Below are positions 1 through 9,851 of a stretch of 64,000 nucleotides of DNA, in pieces. A program made the translations under genes and the position numbers. The notes under the pieces are model-generated. The model saw nothing but the letters and a program-made list of their open reading frames with translations. It was not told the origin of the DNA and did not search any database. This DNA is from DATLLN01 sp963720885 (GTDB taxonomy: Bacteria > Actinomycetota > Thermoleophilia > Gaiellales > JAICJC01), in assembly GCA_963720885.1 (NCBI GenBank), contig CAVRGW010000006.1, forward strand, positions 682,001 to 746,000, in the 5' to 3' direction. Position 1 is the stretch's first letter, and the number at the start of each line of letters is the position of its first letter.

Positions 1-958
1 CCGGCCGACGCAGAGCCGTTTCCTGAAGTTCGGATTTCCACAACCGCGGAGGAGCGGGCGCGTCGTGCTCGAGGTCTCCGGGCTGGACGTGGTGGTCGCC
101 GGCCGGACGCTGGTCAGCGACGCAGACTTCGCCATCGAGCGGGGCCAGCGGGTCGCGCTGATCGGGCGCAACGGCGCCGGCAAGACCACGCTGATCGAGA
201 CGATCCTGGGCGAGACGCCGCCCGAGACCGGGAGGGTGAAGATCGGGCACAACGTGACCGTCGCCTACTACTCCCAGCACGCGGTCGAGCTGCCCGAGCA
301 TCTCCGGCTGGTGGACGCGATGGTCCAGGGCACCGGGCTGACCGGCCCGCAGGCTCGCGACGTACTCGGCCGCTTCCTGTTCTCGGGCGAGCAGGTCGAG
401 AAGCCGGTGGAGGTGTTGTCAGGCGGCGAGCGGCGCCGGCTGGCGCTGGCACGGGTGGTCGTCTCCGGCGCCAACTTCCTGGTGCTCGACGAGCCGACCA
501 ACCATCTGGACATCGAGAGCCGCGAGGCGCTGGAGGACGCGCTGACGGAGTACTCGGGCACCGTGCTGCTGGTCACGCACGACCGCGCGCTGATCGAGGC
601 GCTGGCCACCCGCACGATCGCGATCGAGGACGGCCGGCTGCGGCTGCGCGAGGGCGCGTTCGGCGAGTACGCCCGCGATCACGAACCGGACGTCGACCGC
701 CCGAAGGCGCCCGAAAAGCCGAAGCCGAAGCCCAAACCGCCGCCGGCCAGGCCGTCTCAGCGCGAGGCGCGCGAGGCGACCCGCCTCGAGGGGAAGATCC
801 AGGCGCTCGAGGAGGAGCTGGGCGGGATCGAGGCGCGGCTCTCGCAGCCCGAGGCGTATGCGGATCCGGACGCCCTGTCCGAGGATGGACTGCGCCACCG
901 CTCGCTGCAGGAGGAGCTGGCGCACCTGTACCGCCAGTGGGAGCTGCACGCCGGCTGA
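1..958 (+). CDS. ABC-F family ATPase, C-terminal part (5' end outside window)
   Basis: Soluble ABC-F ATPase, a family that acts on the ribosome or on antibiotic protection and has no membrane domain. The reading frame is open from base 2 and runs through a typical inter-domain linker (RSGRVVLEV) before the GTG at 65, so the gene enters from the left and that GTG is not the real start. What remains is the second ABC domain: Walker A GRNGAGKTT, signature LSGGERRR, Walker B FLVLDEPTNHLDI, and the H-loop VTHDR. A Lys/Pro-rich spacer and a C-terminal charged coiled coil follow, as in Uup/EttA-like members. The subtype cannot be set without the first half. It ends in a palindromic terminator-like repeat and faces the HtrA gene. 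Confidence 0.9.
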   Translation, partial: RPTQSRFLKFGFPQPRRSGRVVLEVSGLDVVVAGRTLVSDADFAIERGQRVALIGRNGAGKTTLIETILGETPPETGRVKIGHNVTVAYYSQHAVELPEHLRLVDAMVQGTGLTGPQARDVLGRFLFSGEQVEKPVEVLSGGERRRLALARVVVSGANFLVLDEPTNHLDIESREALEDALTEYSGTVLLVTHDRALIEALATRTIAIEDGRLRLREGAFGEYARDHEPDVDRPKAPEKPKPKPKPPPARPSQREAREATRLEGKIQALEEELGGIEARLSQPEAYADPDALSEDGLRHRSLQEELAHLYRQWELHAG

Positions 959-985
959 AAAATCGGGGTCTGACCCCGTTTTTTC
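957..985. repeat. Palindromic intergenic element, copy 1 (terminator-like)
   Basis: Perfect stem CGGGGTC / GACCCCG around a single T, flanked by an A tract on the left and a T tract on the right. It can therefore act as an intrinsic terminator in both directions. It sits exactly between the convergent ABC-F and HtrA stop codons. The same core recurs near 6.4, 48.4 and 57.35 kb. Confidence 0.8.
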
Positions 986-2066
986 ACGACCGACTTCCCA
1001 GCGTCACCGTGACCGTGCGGGTCGAGCCGCCGCGCGCCACGGTCAGCTGCACGCGGTCCCCCGGGCTGTCCGCCGCGAGCGCCGCGACCAGCTGGTCGGC
1101 CGAGGTGACGGCCGAGCCATCCGCCGCGGTGATCACGTCGCCATTCTGCAATCCGGCCTTGTCGGCCGGCGCACCGGAAGCAACCTCGCTCACCTTCGCG
1201 CCCGCGGGATCGGAGGAGTCGGACAGCTTGACCCCGAGGTAGGGGTGCGTGGCCTTGCCGTCCGCGATCAGCTGCGCCACCACCGTCTTGACCGTATTCG
1301 ACGGCACCGCGAAGCCGATTCCGATGTTGCCGCCGGACGACGACTCGATCTGGCTGTTGACGCCGATCACGCGTCCGCTCAGGTCGAGCAGCGGGCCACC
1401 GCTGTTGCCGCTGTTGATTGCCGCGTCGGTCTGGATCGCGCCGCCGATCGGATGGTTGTTGGGCGACGTGATCGTCCGGTCGAGCGCGCTGACGATGCCC
1501 GCCGTCACGGTGTTCTCGAGGCCGTAGGGATCGCCGATGGCGACCACCGCGTCGCCCACCTGCAGCGCCGACGAATCGCCGAACGCGAGGGGGTGCAGCT
1601 CGCTCGAGGAGACGTCCACGCGGATCACCGCCAGGTCGGTGGTCGCGTCCGAGCCGACCAGCTTCGCGTCGGCCGTCGTCCCGTCTGCGAACGTCACCTT
1701 GATGGCCGTCGCGCCCTCGACCACATGGTGGTTGGTGACGATGTCGCCGCTCGAGTCGATCACGAAGCCGGTGCCCTGCGCCGTGCCGGAGCCCTGCTGG
1801 GGGACGCCGAAGGGCCCCTCGCTACCGCTGCCCGAGGACGACGTCGTCACCGTGATCTCGACGACGCTGCGCGCCGAGCGGCGGTAGACGTCGTTGACGG
1901 TGGTCGTGGTGGACATCGTGTCCGCGGCGTTGGCGGCGGCCGGCGTCGTGACGGTGCGGTTGACCACGGTCGTGCCGCCGGTGGTCAGGTGGACGACGGC
2001 GGTTGCGACGGCCGCGCCCAGCACGGCCGCGATCGCGATGCCGGCGAACGGGCGCAGCAGCTTCAT
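984..2066 (-). CDS. HtrA/DegP-type trypsin-like serine protease with PDZ domain
   Basis: Envelope quality-control protease anchored by an N-terminal hydrophobic segment (about residues 5-27), with the protease domain outside the membrane. The catalytic triad is visible: His114 in TNHHVV, Asp144 in TTDLAV and Ser222 in NSGNSGGPL. One PDZ domain occupies roughly residues 265-355. An ATG lies 24 nt further upstream, but the ATG at 2066 has a good ribosome site (AAGGGAG) and gives a clean MKLLRPF signal anchor, so it is preferred; the protein is then 360 aa. It is divergent from an OmpR-type regulator and its histidine kinase, the usual partners in actinobacterial envelope-stress loci such as MprAB/PepD, so control by that pair is likely but inferred. 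Confidence 0.93.
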   Translation of the reverse strand: MKLLRPFAGIAIAAVLGAAVATAVVHLTTGGTTVVNRTVTTPAAANAADTMSTTTTVNDVYRRSARSVVEITVTTSSSGSGSEGPFGVPQQGSGTAQGTGFVIDSSGDIVTNHHVVEGATAIKVTFADGTTADAKLVGSDATTDLAVIRVDVSSSELHPLAFGDSSALQVGDAVVAIGDPYGLENTVTAGIVSALDRTITSPNNHPIGGAIQTDAAINSGNSGGPLLDLSGRVIGVNSQIESSSGGNIGIGFAVPSNTVKTVVAQLIADGKATHPYLGVKLSDSSDPAGAKVSEVASGAPADKAGLQNGDVITAADGSAVTSADQLVAALAADSPGDRVQLTVARGGSTRTVTVTLGSRS

Positions 2067-2193
2067 GGTGGCTCCCTTCAGGTGGCTCATGCCATCGATC
2101 GTGCCCCGGCATCCTGGGCGGGAACCGCGACGCGGCTGGGAGTTCCATGTGAGGCTCCCACCCGGTTCACAGCAAATCCTCAGACAGCGGGCC

Positions 2194-2199
2194 TACCGT
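2194..2199 (+). promoter_or_regulatory. -10 hexamer TACCGT for leaderless response regulator
   Basis: TACCGT (TANNNT class) ends 7 nt before the ATG at 2207 and no Shine-Dalgarno lies between, so the transcript would start at or next to the start codon. The rest of the 140-nt gap to HtrA must also hold the HtrA promoter, for which no clear motif was seen. Confidence 0.55.
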
Positions 2200-2206
2200 C
2201 TTCCAC

Positions 2207-2908
2207 ATGAGCGCATCCGAGCTCGCACGCGTCCTGGTGGTCGACGACGAGGAGAGCATCACACAGCTCGTCTCGACCGTGCTGCGCTACGAGGGCTTCC
2301 AGGTGGAGACGGCGGCGGATGGGCGGGCGGCGGTCCAGCTCGCGCGCACGTTCCAGCCCGACATCGTCGTCCTCGATGTGATGCTGCCCGACCTGGACGG
2401 CTTCGAGGTCTACCGGCGGCTCGCCAACGGCTCGACGCCGGTGCCCGTGCTCTTCCTGACCGCCCGCGACTCGACCGAGGACCGGGTGCACGGGCTGACG
2501 CTGGGCGCCGACGACTACGTCGGCAAGCCGTTCAGCCTCGAGGAGCTCGTGGCCCGCGTCCGCGCCGTGCTGCGCCGCACCCGCGGCGGCCAGGAGGACG
2601 GGGCCGTGCTCCGGTACGCCGACCTCGAGCTGGACGAAGACGCCCATGAGGTGACGCGCGGCGACCGCCTGATCCAGCTGACGCCGACGGAGTTCAACCT
2701 GCTGCGCTACCTGCTGGCGAACGCGGAGCGGGTCGTGAGCAAGGCACAGATCCTCGACCATGTCTGGCGCTACGACTTCGGCGGCGACTCGAGCGTCGTC
2801 GAGACGTACATCAGCTACCTGCGCAAGAAGGTCGACGGCGGCGGCGAGGACCCGCTGATCCAGACCGTGCGCGGGTTCGGCTACTCGCTCAGGCCGCGGC
2901 GGGCGTAG
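2207..2908 (+). CDS. OmpR/PhoB-family response regulator
   Basis: Two-component DNA-binding regulator, 233 aa. The N-terminal receiver domain has the acidic pair VVDDEES, phospho-acceptor Asp57 (VVLDVMLPDLDG) and the conserved Lys in VGKPFSLEEL. A C-terminal winged helix (about 135-230) carries the family motif LTPTEFNLLRYL. The cognate kinase starts one base after its stop codon. The closest functional types are MprA/TrcR-like actinobacterial regulators; the identity of the regulon is not visible, although the divergent HtrA gene is an obvious candidate. Confidence 0.93.
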   Translation: MSASELARVLVVDDEESITQLVSTVLRYEGFQVETAADGRAAVQLARTFQPDIVVLDVMLPDLDGFEVYRRLANGSTPVPVLFLTARDSTEDRVHGLTLGADDYVGKPFSLEELVARVRAVLRRTRGGQEDGAVLRYADLELDEDAHEVTRGDRLIQLTPTEFNLLRYLLANAERVVSKAQILDHVWRYDFGGDSSVVETYISYLRKKVDGGGEDPLIQTVRGFGYSLRPRRA

Positions 2909-4354
<1,446 letters not shown>

Positions 4355-4704
4355 CAAACGCGTGCTCTTGGTGGGGCTGACGCCGCTGATGATGGACGTC
4401 CTGTCCGGCCCGCTGTCGGACTACGCTGACGTATCCGCGGTGCCGTTCCCGGGCGACGCGTTCGAGGAGGCGGCGGACGAGTTCGGCGCCGACCTGGTGC
4501 TGGTCGACGTCACCTATCTCGACGAGGCGCTCGTCCGGCCGATGATGCTGCGCCGGTTCGACGACGCGAAGCCGGTGATCGCATTCGTGTCCGAGCAGGG
4601 CGCGGTCTGGTACGACGATCTGCGCACCAAGGTGTCCGGCCGGCTCGAGGAGGCGGACGCCCACCGGCTGATGAGCCTGATCGGCCGCCCGCCCCTGACG
4701 CTCG

Positions 4705-5268
4705 TCAAGTAGCCGGGTCGAAAGCGGCCAGAACGGCCTCGGCGATCTCGCGCAGCGGCTTGCCCGTCCGCTGGCTGGCGCCCCGCATGCGGGCGAACGC
4801 GGCGTCCTCGTCGATGTCATCCTTCTCCATCAGCAGTCCCTTCGCGCGTTCGATCAGCTTGCGCGCCTCGAGCGCGTCGCGCAGCGAGCCGGACTCCTCC
4901 TGGAGCTCGACCAGCTCCCGGTGCCTGGCCCGCGCCGTCTCGATCGCCGGGAGTAGGTCGGTCTCGCGGAACGGCTTCACCAGGTAGCCGAAGACGCCGG
5001 CATCCACCGCCCGGGTGACCAGATCGGCCTCGGAGAACGCGGTCAGCATGACGATCGGCAGCGGCCGCCGCTCGAGCATCCGGCGGGCCGCCTCGATGCC
5101 GTCGAGCTTCGGCATCTTGACGTCCATCACCGCCAGGTCGGGCTCATGCTCGGCCGCCAGCTCGACGGCCTCGCGACCGTCCCGCGCCTCCGCCACCACA
5201 ACGAAGCCAGCCCGCTCCAGCATCGAGCGGATGTCCAGACGGATGATCGTCTCGTCCTCCGCGATCAG
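4705..5268 (-). CDS. ANTAR-domain response regulator (AmiR/NasT type)
   Basis: RNA-binding antiterminator regulator: a receiver domain followed by a C-terminal ANTAR domain of about 55 aa (motif LIERAKGLLMEKDDIDEDAAFARMR) that binds tandem hairpins in leader RNAs. The only ATG in frame (5223) would delete the first beta-strand and the acidic pair. Yet the frame continues upstream and encodes IAEDETIIRLDIRS, exactly the missing receiver start. No ATG, GTG or TTG lies there; the CTG at 5268 overlaps the upstream kinase stop as CTGA, like the ATGA/GTGA couplings seen elsewhere in this window, so CTG is proposed. The phospho-acceptor is the Asp in LAVMDVKMP. It is coupled to the GAF kinase gene, giving a PdtaS-PdtaR-like pair. 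Confidence 0.85.
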   Translation of the reverse strand: MIAEDETIIRLDIRSMLERAGFVVVAEARDGREAVELAAEHEPDLAVMDVKMPKLDGIEAARRMLERRPLPIVMLTAFSEADLVTRAVDAGVFGYLVKPFRETDLLPAIETARARHRELVELQEESGSLRDALEARKLIERAKGLLMEKDDIDEDAAFARMRGASQRTGKPLREIAEAVLAAFDPAT

Positions 5269-6356
5269 GACTCGGCCGGAAACCGCGCCACCGCCCTTCC
5301 CCGCAGCTCGAGCCGCCCGCGCAGCTCCTCGCGAACCAGCTCGCGGGCGATCGTCAGCCCCATGCCCTCGCTGCGCTCCGGGGAGGGTCCGGGCCCCTCG
5401 TCGGCGACGACCAGCTCGACGCTTGTGGCGTCGCGGCGCAGCGTGACCTCGATCCGCCCGGTGCCGTGCTCGACGGCATTGCCGAACAGCTCGCAGAAGA
5501 CCAGCGCCAGCGCGTTTGCCCGGGCGCCGGACATCGTCACCGGCTCCAGCGAGCTGGCGACCGGGCGGCCTCCCAGCCCGTGTCCGAGCGTCACCTCGAG
5601 CCGGCCGAGCAGGTCGGCGCAGTCGATGTCGTCATCGTGGCTGGCCGTTGCCAGGTCGTGCACGGCCGCGATCGACAGGATGCGGTTGACGCTCTCGTCC
5701 AGCGCACGCTGCGCCGGCTCGTCCTCCAGCGTCCGCGCCTGCAGCCGCAGCAGCGAGGCGACGGTCTGGAGGTTGTTCTTGACGCGGTGGTGGATCTCGC
5801 GGACGGTCAGCGACTCGAGCTCCGACACGCGCCGCTGCAGCCGGTCGTACAGCTTCGCGTTCTCGATCGCCTGGCCGACCTGGCCGGCGATCGCGCACAG
5901 CAGCTCGACCTCGTCGTCGGCGAACACACGCGGCAGCCGGGTGCGCACGTTGAGTGCGCCCTCCAGCCGGTCGCGGGCGAGCACGGGCACGGCGAGGATC
6001 GACTCGTACTCCTCCTCGGGCAGGTTGGGGAACGACACGAACCGCGGGTCGAGGTGCGCCGCGTGCGCCAGCAGCACCGGCCGGCCGGTCGCCGCCGCCG
6101 TGCCGGTGATCCCCTCGCCCAGCCGCATCCGGGGGCGGTTCGCCGGGTCGTCGAACCGGGCGCCGTGGGTCGCCCGCAGCTCGAGCCGATCGCGGGCCTC
6201 GTCGTACAGGTAGACGTAGCAGGCATCTGTGTCCAGCGCGGCCGCCACCTTGGAGGCGATCTGCTGGAACACCTCGTCCAGGTCGAGCGACGAGTTGACG
6301 GCCGCGATCGTGTCCGTCATCAGCTGCAAGTGGCGGGCGGTCCGATCAGCGATCAC
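5265..6356 (-). CDS. Cytosolic GAF-domain histidine kinase (HisKA_2), PdtaS-like
   Basis: Kinase for the ANTAR regulator that follows it. A GAF domain (about residues 15-165) is followed by a HisKA_2 dimerisation helix with the phospho-His motif REIHHRVKNNLQTVASLL and a HATPase domain (FCELFGNAVEHG, VADEGPGPSPE, MGLTIARELV). No membrane segment, so it senses a cytoplasmic or redox/ligand signal. An ATG 45 nt further out (6401) lies inside the palindromic repeat; GTG at 6356 is taken as start, giving 363 aa. The architecture matches mycobacterial PdtaS (GAF-PAS kinase signalling to an ANTAR regulator), though no PAS domain is evident here. Confidence 0.87.
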   Translation of the reverse strand: MIADRTARHLQLMTDTIAAVNSSLDLDEVFQQIASKVAAALDTDACYVYLYDEARDRLELRATHGARFDDPANRPRMRLGEGITGTAAATGRPVLLAHAAHLDPRFVSFPNLPEEEYESILAVPVLARDRLEGALNVRTRLPRVFADDEVELLCAIAGQVGQAIENAKLYDRLQRRVSELESLTVREIHHRVKNNLQTVASLLRLQARTLEDEPAQRALDESVNRILSIAAVHDLATASHDDDIDCADLLGRLEVTLGHGLGGRPVASSLEPVTMSGARANALALVFCELFGNAVEHGTGRIEVTLRRDATSVELVVADEGPGPSPERSEGMGLTIARELVREELRGRLELRGRAVARFPAES

Positions 6357-6371
6357 GGCTCGAGTGTAGTA

Positions 6372-6419
6372 GGGGTCAGACCCGCTCAGTTGCGAAGGCA
6401 ACGGAGGGGTCTGACCCCG
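6372..6419. repeat. Palindromic intergenic element, copy 2 (double, BIME-like)
   Basis: Two copies of the palindrome face each other: GGGGTCAGACCC at 6372-6383 and GGGGTCTGACCCC at 6406-6418. Between them is a small hairpin (GTTGC / GCAAC with loop GAAG). It lies between the glnA stop and the kinase start, so it may terminate glnA transcription. The paired arrangement with a central hairpin is like REP doublets. Confidence 0.75.
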
Positions 6420-6429
6420 TGCTCTTGCG

Positions 6430-7797
6430 CTACAGCACCCTCAGATACCGGTCCAGCTCCCACTGCGTGAGCTGCACGCGGTACTCGTCCCACTCGCGGC
6501 GCTTCAGCTCGACCAGCCGGTCGCGCAGCTCCGGGCCGAGCGCCTTCTCGACCAGCTCGGACTCCTCTGCCGCCGCGATCGCCTCGCCCAGCGACTCGGG
6601 GAGCGACTCGATGCCCAGCGACCGCCGCTCGGGGGTCGTCAACTCGTAGAGGTTCGTCTCCATCGGGTCGGGCAGCTCGTAGCCGCGCTCGATGCCCTCG
6701 AGGCCGGCGTGGAGCAGCGCCGCGAACGCCAGGTACGGATTACAGGAAGGATCGGGACAGCGGATCTCAGCCCGCGTCGCCTTCTCCTTGCCCGGGTGGT
6801 ACAGCGGCACCCGGATCAGCGCCGAGCGGTTGCGCCGCGACCAGGCGACGTACACCGGAGCCTCATAGCCCGGCACCAGCCGCTTGTAGCTGTTCACCCA
6901 CTGGGCGAAGAGCAGCGAGATCTCGCGGGCGTGCCGCAGCTGGCCGGCGATGAAGCTCTTCGCGACGTCGGACAGGTACCACGGGTCGTCGGCATCGAAG
7001 AACGCGTTCGAGCCGCCGATGAACAGCGACTGGTGCGTGTGCATCCCCGAGCCGTTCTCGCCGAACAGCGGCTTCGGCATGAACGTCGCGTACACGCCGT
7101 TGGCCTGCGCGACCTCCTTGACCATGCTGCGGTACGTCATGCAGTGGTCGGCCATCGTCAGAGCGTCGGCGTAGCGAATATCGATCTCGTGCTGGCTCGG
7201 CCCGACCTCGTGGTGGAAGTACTCCACCGGAATGCCCATCTCCTCGAGGGCGAGCACGATCTTCTTGCGCAGCTCGACCGCGGCGTCGGCCGTGGTCTCC
7301 TCGAAGTAGCCGCCGCCGTCGAGGGTGTGGGGCGTGCCGTCGGCGTCCATCCGGAACAGGAAGAACTCGAGCTCGGGCCCGATCTTGAAGCTGTCGAAGC
7401 CGAGCGACTGCATCCGGTCGATGGCGCCGCGCAGAACGTGCCGCGAGTCCGCCTCGTACGGGTCGCCGTCGGGCGTGCGCACGTCGCAGAACATCCTGGC
7501 CACCGACCGCTCGCCGGACTGCCGCGGCAGCATCCGGAAGGTCGACGGGTCGGGCATGGCGATCATGTCCGACTCCTCGATGGCATTGAACCCGGTGACC
7601 GACGATCCGTCGAAGCCCATCCCGTGTGCGAGCGCGTCGTCGAGCTCCTCACGCGTGATCGCGAAGCTCTTCAGCCTGCCCACGACGTCGGTGAACCACA
7701 GCTTGATGAACTTCACCTCCGCCTCGTCCGCTTCGCGCAGCACCCACTCCCGCAGCTCGGCCGGCGTCCCCGCCGGCGTCTCCTTGACCGGTCCCAT
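6430..7797 (-). CDS. glnA: Glutamine synthetase, type I
   Basis: ATP-dependent ligation of ammonia to glutamate, the central nitrogen-assimilation step, as a cytosolic dodecamer. Length is 455 aa, normal for GSI. Visible family signatures are GFDGSSVTGFNAIEESDM near the N-terminus, the ATP-site and metal region NGSGMHTHQSL, the glutamate-site loop RRNRSALIRVP, and RCPDPSCNPYLAFAALL. A C-terminal NLYELTTPE resembles the region that carries the adenylylated Tyr in GSI-beta enzymes, but regulation by adenylylation is only a possibility. The ATG at 7797 is chosen because GAAGGGAG precedes it; upstream in-frame ATGs fall inside the structured leader. A terminator hairpin in the leader suggests attenuation. 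Confidence 0.95.
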   Translation of the reverse strand: MGPVKETPAGTPAELREWVLREADEAEVKFIKLWFTDVVGRLKSFAITREELDDALAHGMGFDGSSVTGFNAIEESDMIAMPDPSTFRMLPRQSGERSVARMFCDVRTPDGDPYEADSRHVLRGAIDRMQSLGFDSFKIGPELEFFLFRMDADGTPHTLDGGGYFEETTADAAVELRKKIVLALEEMGIPVEYFHHEVGPSQHEIDIRYADALTMADHCMTYRSMVKEVAQANGVYATFMPKPLFGENGSGMHTHQSLFIGGSNAFFDADDPWYLSDVAKSFIAGQLRHAREISLLFAQWVNSYKRLVPGYEAPVYVAWSRRNRSALIRVPLYHPGKEKATRAEIRCPDPSCNPYLAFAALLHAGLEGIERGYELPDPMETNLYELTTPERRSLGIESLPESLGEAIAAAEESELVEKALGPELRDRLVELKRREWDEYRVQLTQWELDRYLRVL

Positions 7798-7911
7798 CGT
7801 GCTCCCTTCTCCCGGAATCCGGGCACAAAAAAACCCCCAAGTGACACGCATGGTGTCGCTTGGAGGCGCCGTCGCCTCTCCCCGCCGGGCATCATCGCCC
7901 ACCGGGAACTC
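7798..7911 (-). ncRNA. Candidate structured leader (attenuator or riboswitch) of glnA
   Basis: Between the likely promoter and the glnA ribosome site the transcript can form three elements: a hairpin closing on GGGC/GCCC (7887-7900), a second hairpin from GGAGGCG (7862-7868) with CGCCTCTCC (7874-7882), and a strong terminator (7827-7866). The second hairpin and the terminator share bases 7862-7866, so they exclude each other, which is the arrangement expected of a regulated attenuator. It does not match the known cyanobacterial glnA glutamine riboswitch as I remember it. The ligand or factor is unknown; an ANTAR regulator is encoded close by. Confidence 0.55.
7827..7866 (-). terminator. Rho-independent terminator within the glnA leader
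   Basis: Arms 7834-7847 and 7853-7866 pair over 14 positions with one mismatch and one G-U pair around a 5-nt loop. The stem is followed on the minus-strand RNA by seven U residues (A run 7827-7833). It lies 30 nt before the glnA start codon, upstream of the ribosome site, so read-through must be controlled. Confidence 0.8.
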
Positions 7912-7917
7912 GCGAGG

Positions 7918-7944
7918 AGTCTAGAGCATTCGCCGGACGTCCGG
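7918..7944 (-). promoter_or_regulatory. Probable glnA promoter with palindromic operator
   Basis: TAGACT (minus strand, 7923-7918) is a good -10 hexamer. Just upstream, where a -35 box would be, sits the perfect 12-bp palindrome CCGGACGTCCGG (7933-7944), a plausible operator. Transcription from here would give a leader of about 110 nt that includes the terminator. Confidence 0.5.
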
Positions 7945-7949
7945 AGCGG

Positions 7950-9851
7950 TCACCGCTCGGCCGCGCCGGCGGCTTCCATCGACGAGATCACGGCCACCAG
8001 CGAGTCCACGACCTCGGCGTCGAACTGCCCTCCGGCGCAGCGCCGGAGCTCGGCCACCGCCTCCCGCGAGCTCATCGCCTTGCGGTACACCCGGTCGGAC
8101 ACCATCGCGTGGTAGGCGTCGCACGCCAGGATGATCCGTGCGCCGACCGGAATCTGGTCGCCGGCCAACCCCAGCGGATAGCCGGAGCCGTCGAAGTGCT
8201 CGTGGCACGCGACGACCAACTCCCGCGCGCCCGCCAGCGCCGGTACCGGGGCGATGATCCGGCCGCCCAGCTCCGGATGCCGCTTCATCACCTCGAACTC
8301 CTCGACGGTCAGCCGCGCAGGCTTGTTCAGGATCTCGTGCGGAATCCCGATCTTGCCGATGTCATGCAGCGCGGATGCGAAGCTGACATCGCGCACGTCC
8401 GCGTCGGGCAGCTCCATCCGCTCGGCCACCGCGGTGCACATGCCGACCAGCGCCTGGGCGTGGTCGTTGGTGTAGCTGTCCTTCAGGTCGAGCGCGTTGC
8501 CCAGCGCCTCGACGGTCGCCAGGAACGAGGTCTCGAGCTCGTCGTAGAGTGCCCGGTTGGCGACCGCGAGCAGCGTCTGGTCGGCGATGCCCAGCAGCAT
8601 CTTCTCGTCACGCGGGGCCGGTGGGCCGCGCCGCGGTCCCCGTTGCACGACGATCAGCCCCCGGTTGGCCGAGCGCTCGCCGACGGCGATCAGCGCGAAC
8701 GTCGTCCCGGCAGGGGCCGCGTCCAGACAGCCGGCGAGCACCGGCGCCTCGTCGACGTTCAGCACCATCACCCGACGTGAGAGCAACGCCGGGCCGAGCG
8801 GCTCCGCGGACGCCGGCAGCCGCAGCCGCATCACCCGCTCGTCCTCGCGCGGCGTGTACCCGACCAGGGCTGCCGGCACCAGGTCGCCGCCGTCACGCAG
8901 CCAGACCGAGATGCCGGCGGACTGCATCAGCCGATCGAGCGCAAGCGCGACCATCCTGGCGATGCCGTCGACGCTGGACTGCAGCGACAGCGCGGCCGCC
9001 AGCTCGAGCAGCGCCTCCGAGACCTCGGCCGCCTCACGCTGCTCCGCCTGGTTGCGGGCGCTCTCGACGGCCACCGTCGCCAGCGCGGCGACCAGGTTCA
9101 GCACCTTGAGGTCGTCGTCGCCGAACTGCCCGATGCCCACCTTCGACACGACCACCACGCCGATCGCGCCCTCCTGGGTCATCAGCGGCGCGGCCAGCAT
9201 CGACTCCTCGACCACCGGATCGCCCGGAACGTCGACCGCCCAGGGAACGGCGCCGGCGTCGTCGAACCGGACGGCCTCGCCTTCGGTGAACACCCGCCCG
9301 GTGATGCCCTCGCCGACATGGACGATCAGGTCTTCCGGCCGGTCGTCGGCATAGGCGTCCTCGAGGCCGACCTGCACGATCGGCAGCAGCGTGTCACCGT
9401 CCGGCGCCAGGGTGTAGAAGCGGCACGCGCCGTACTCGACGATCCGGCGCAGTTCGTGCACCACCGCCTGGCCGACCTCGTGCTCGGTGCGGACGCCGGC
9501 AAGCGCCGCCGACAACGACTGGAGAAGCTCGAACTGGTCGACGCGCGGTGCGATGTCGAGCTCGGTCTGCCCCACGACGCCGTCCAGCATACTCCCGGTT
9601 TGCGGGGGTTTCTGTTCGTCGATCGCCTGCCAGCGGGCTGCGGCCTGAATTGCGAGCAGGGCAGCCAGCTCGCCGACGCCGTCGCCCACCGGCGCCGTGC
9701 CGCGGATCACGCCGACCAGCACGACGCTGCCCTCGCCCCCCTGGGGATCGACCGGCACGGCCAGCACGCGCCCGTTCCGCGTCCGCCCGACGACCACATC
9801 GCCCGCCGCCCGGGCGGCATCGGCCATCGCCTCGAGGCGCGCGAGCGGCAC
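7950..9851 (-). CDS. GAF-domain HD-GYP protein (probable cyclic-di-GMP phosphodiesterase), main frame
   Basis: Multi-domain signalling protein: a central GAF domain (about residues 105-260), a second GAF-like region (about 280-420), then an HD-GYP hydrolase domain (about 425-620). The last has HD in ASALHDIGKIGIP and the downstream ligand-rich motif CHEHFDGSGYPLGLAGDQIP, containing GSGYP in place of GYP. HD-GYP domains hydrolyse cyclic di-GMP or related dinucleotides. The GTG at 9851 is only the first start in this frame. A further 80 or so residues with clear coding character precede it in another frame, so the true gene starts near 10095 and is interrupted by an apparent +1 frameshift. Confidence 0.8.
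   Translation of the reverse strand: MPLARLEAMADAARAAGDVVVGRTRNGRVLAVPVDPQGGEGSVVLVGVIRGTAPVGDGVGELAALLAIQAAARWQAIDEQKPPQTGSMLDGVVGQTELDIAPRVDQFELLQSLSAALAGVRTEHEVGQAVVHELRRIVEYGACRFYTLAPDGDTLLPIVQVGLEDAYADDRPEDLIVHVGEGITGRVFTEGEAVRFDDAGAVPWAVDVPGDPVVEESMLAAPLMTQEGAIGVVVVSKVGIGQFGDDDLKVLNLVAALATVAVESARNQAEQREAAEVSEALLELAAALSLQSSVDGIARMVALALDRLMQSAGISVWLRDGGDLVPAALVGYTPREDERVMRLRLPASAEPLGPALLSRRVMVLNVDEAPVLAGCLDAAPAGTTFALIAVGERSANRGLIVVQRGPRRGPPAPRDEKMLLGIADQTLLAVANRALYDELETSFLATVEALGNALDLKDSYTNDHAQALVGMCTAVAERMELPDADVRDVSFASALHDIGKIGIPHEILNKPARLTVEEFEVMKRHPELGGRIIAPVPALAGARELVVACHEHFDGSGYPLGLAGDQIPVGARIILACDAYHAMVSDRVYRKAMSSREAVAELRRCAGGQFDAEVVDSLVAVISSMEAAGAAER

Noticed and set aside
7798..7911. 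Possible match of the glnA leader to the known glutamine riboswitch or the glycine riboswitch
   Set aside because: The conserved core sequences of those families, as I recall them, are absent. Reported as an unassigned leader instead.
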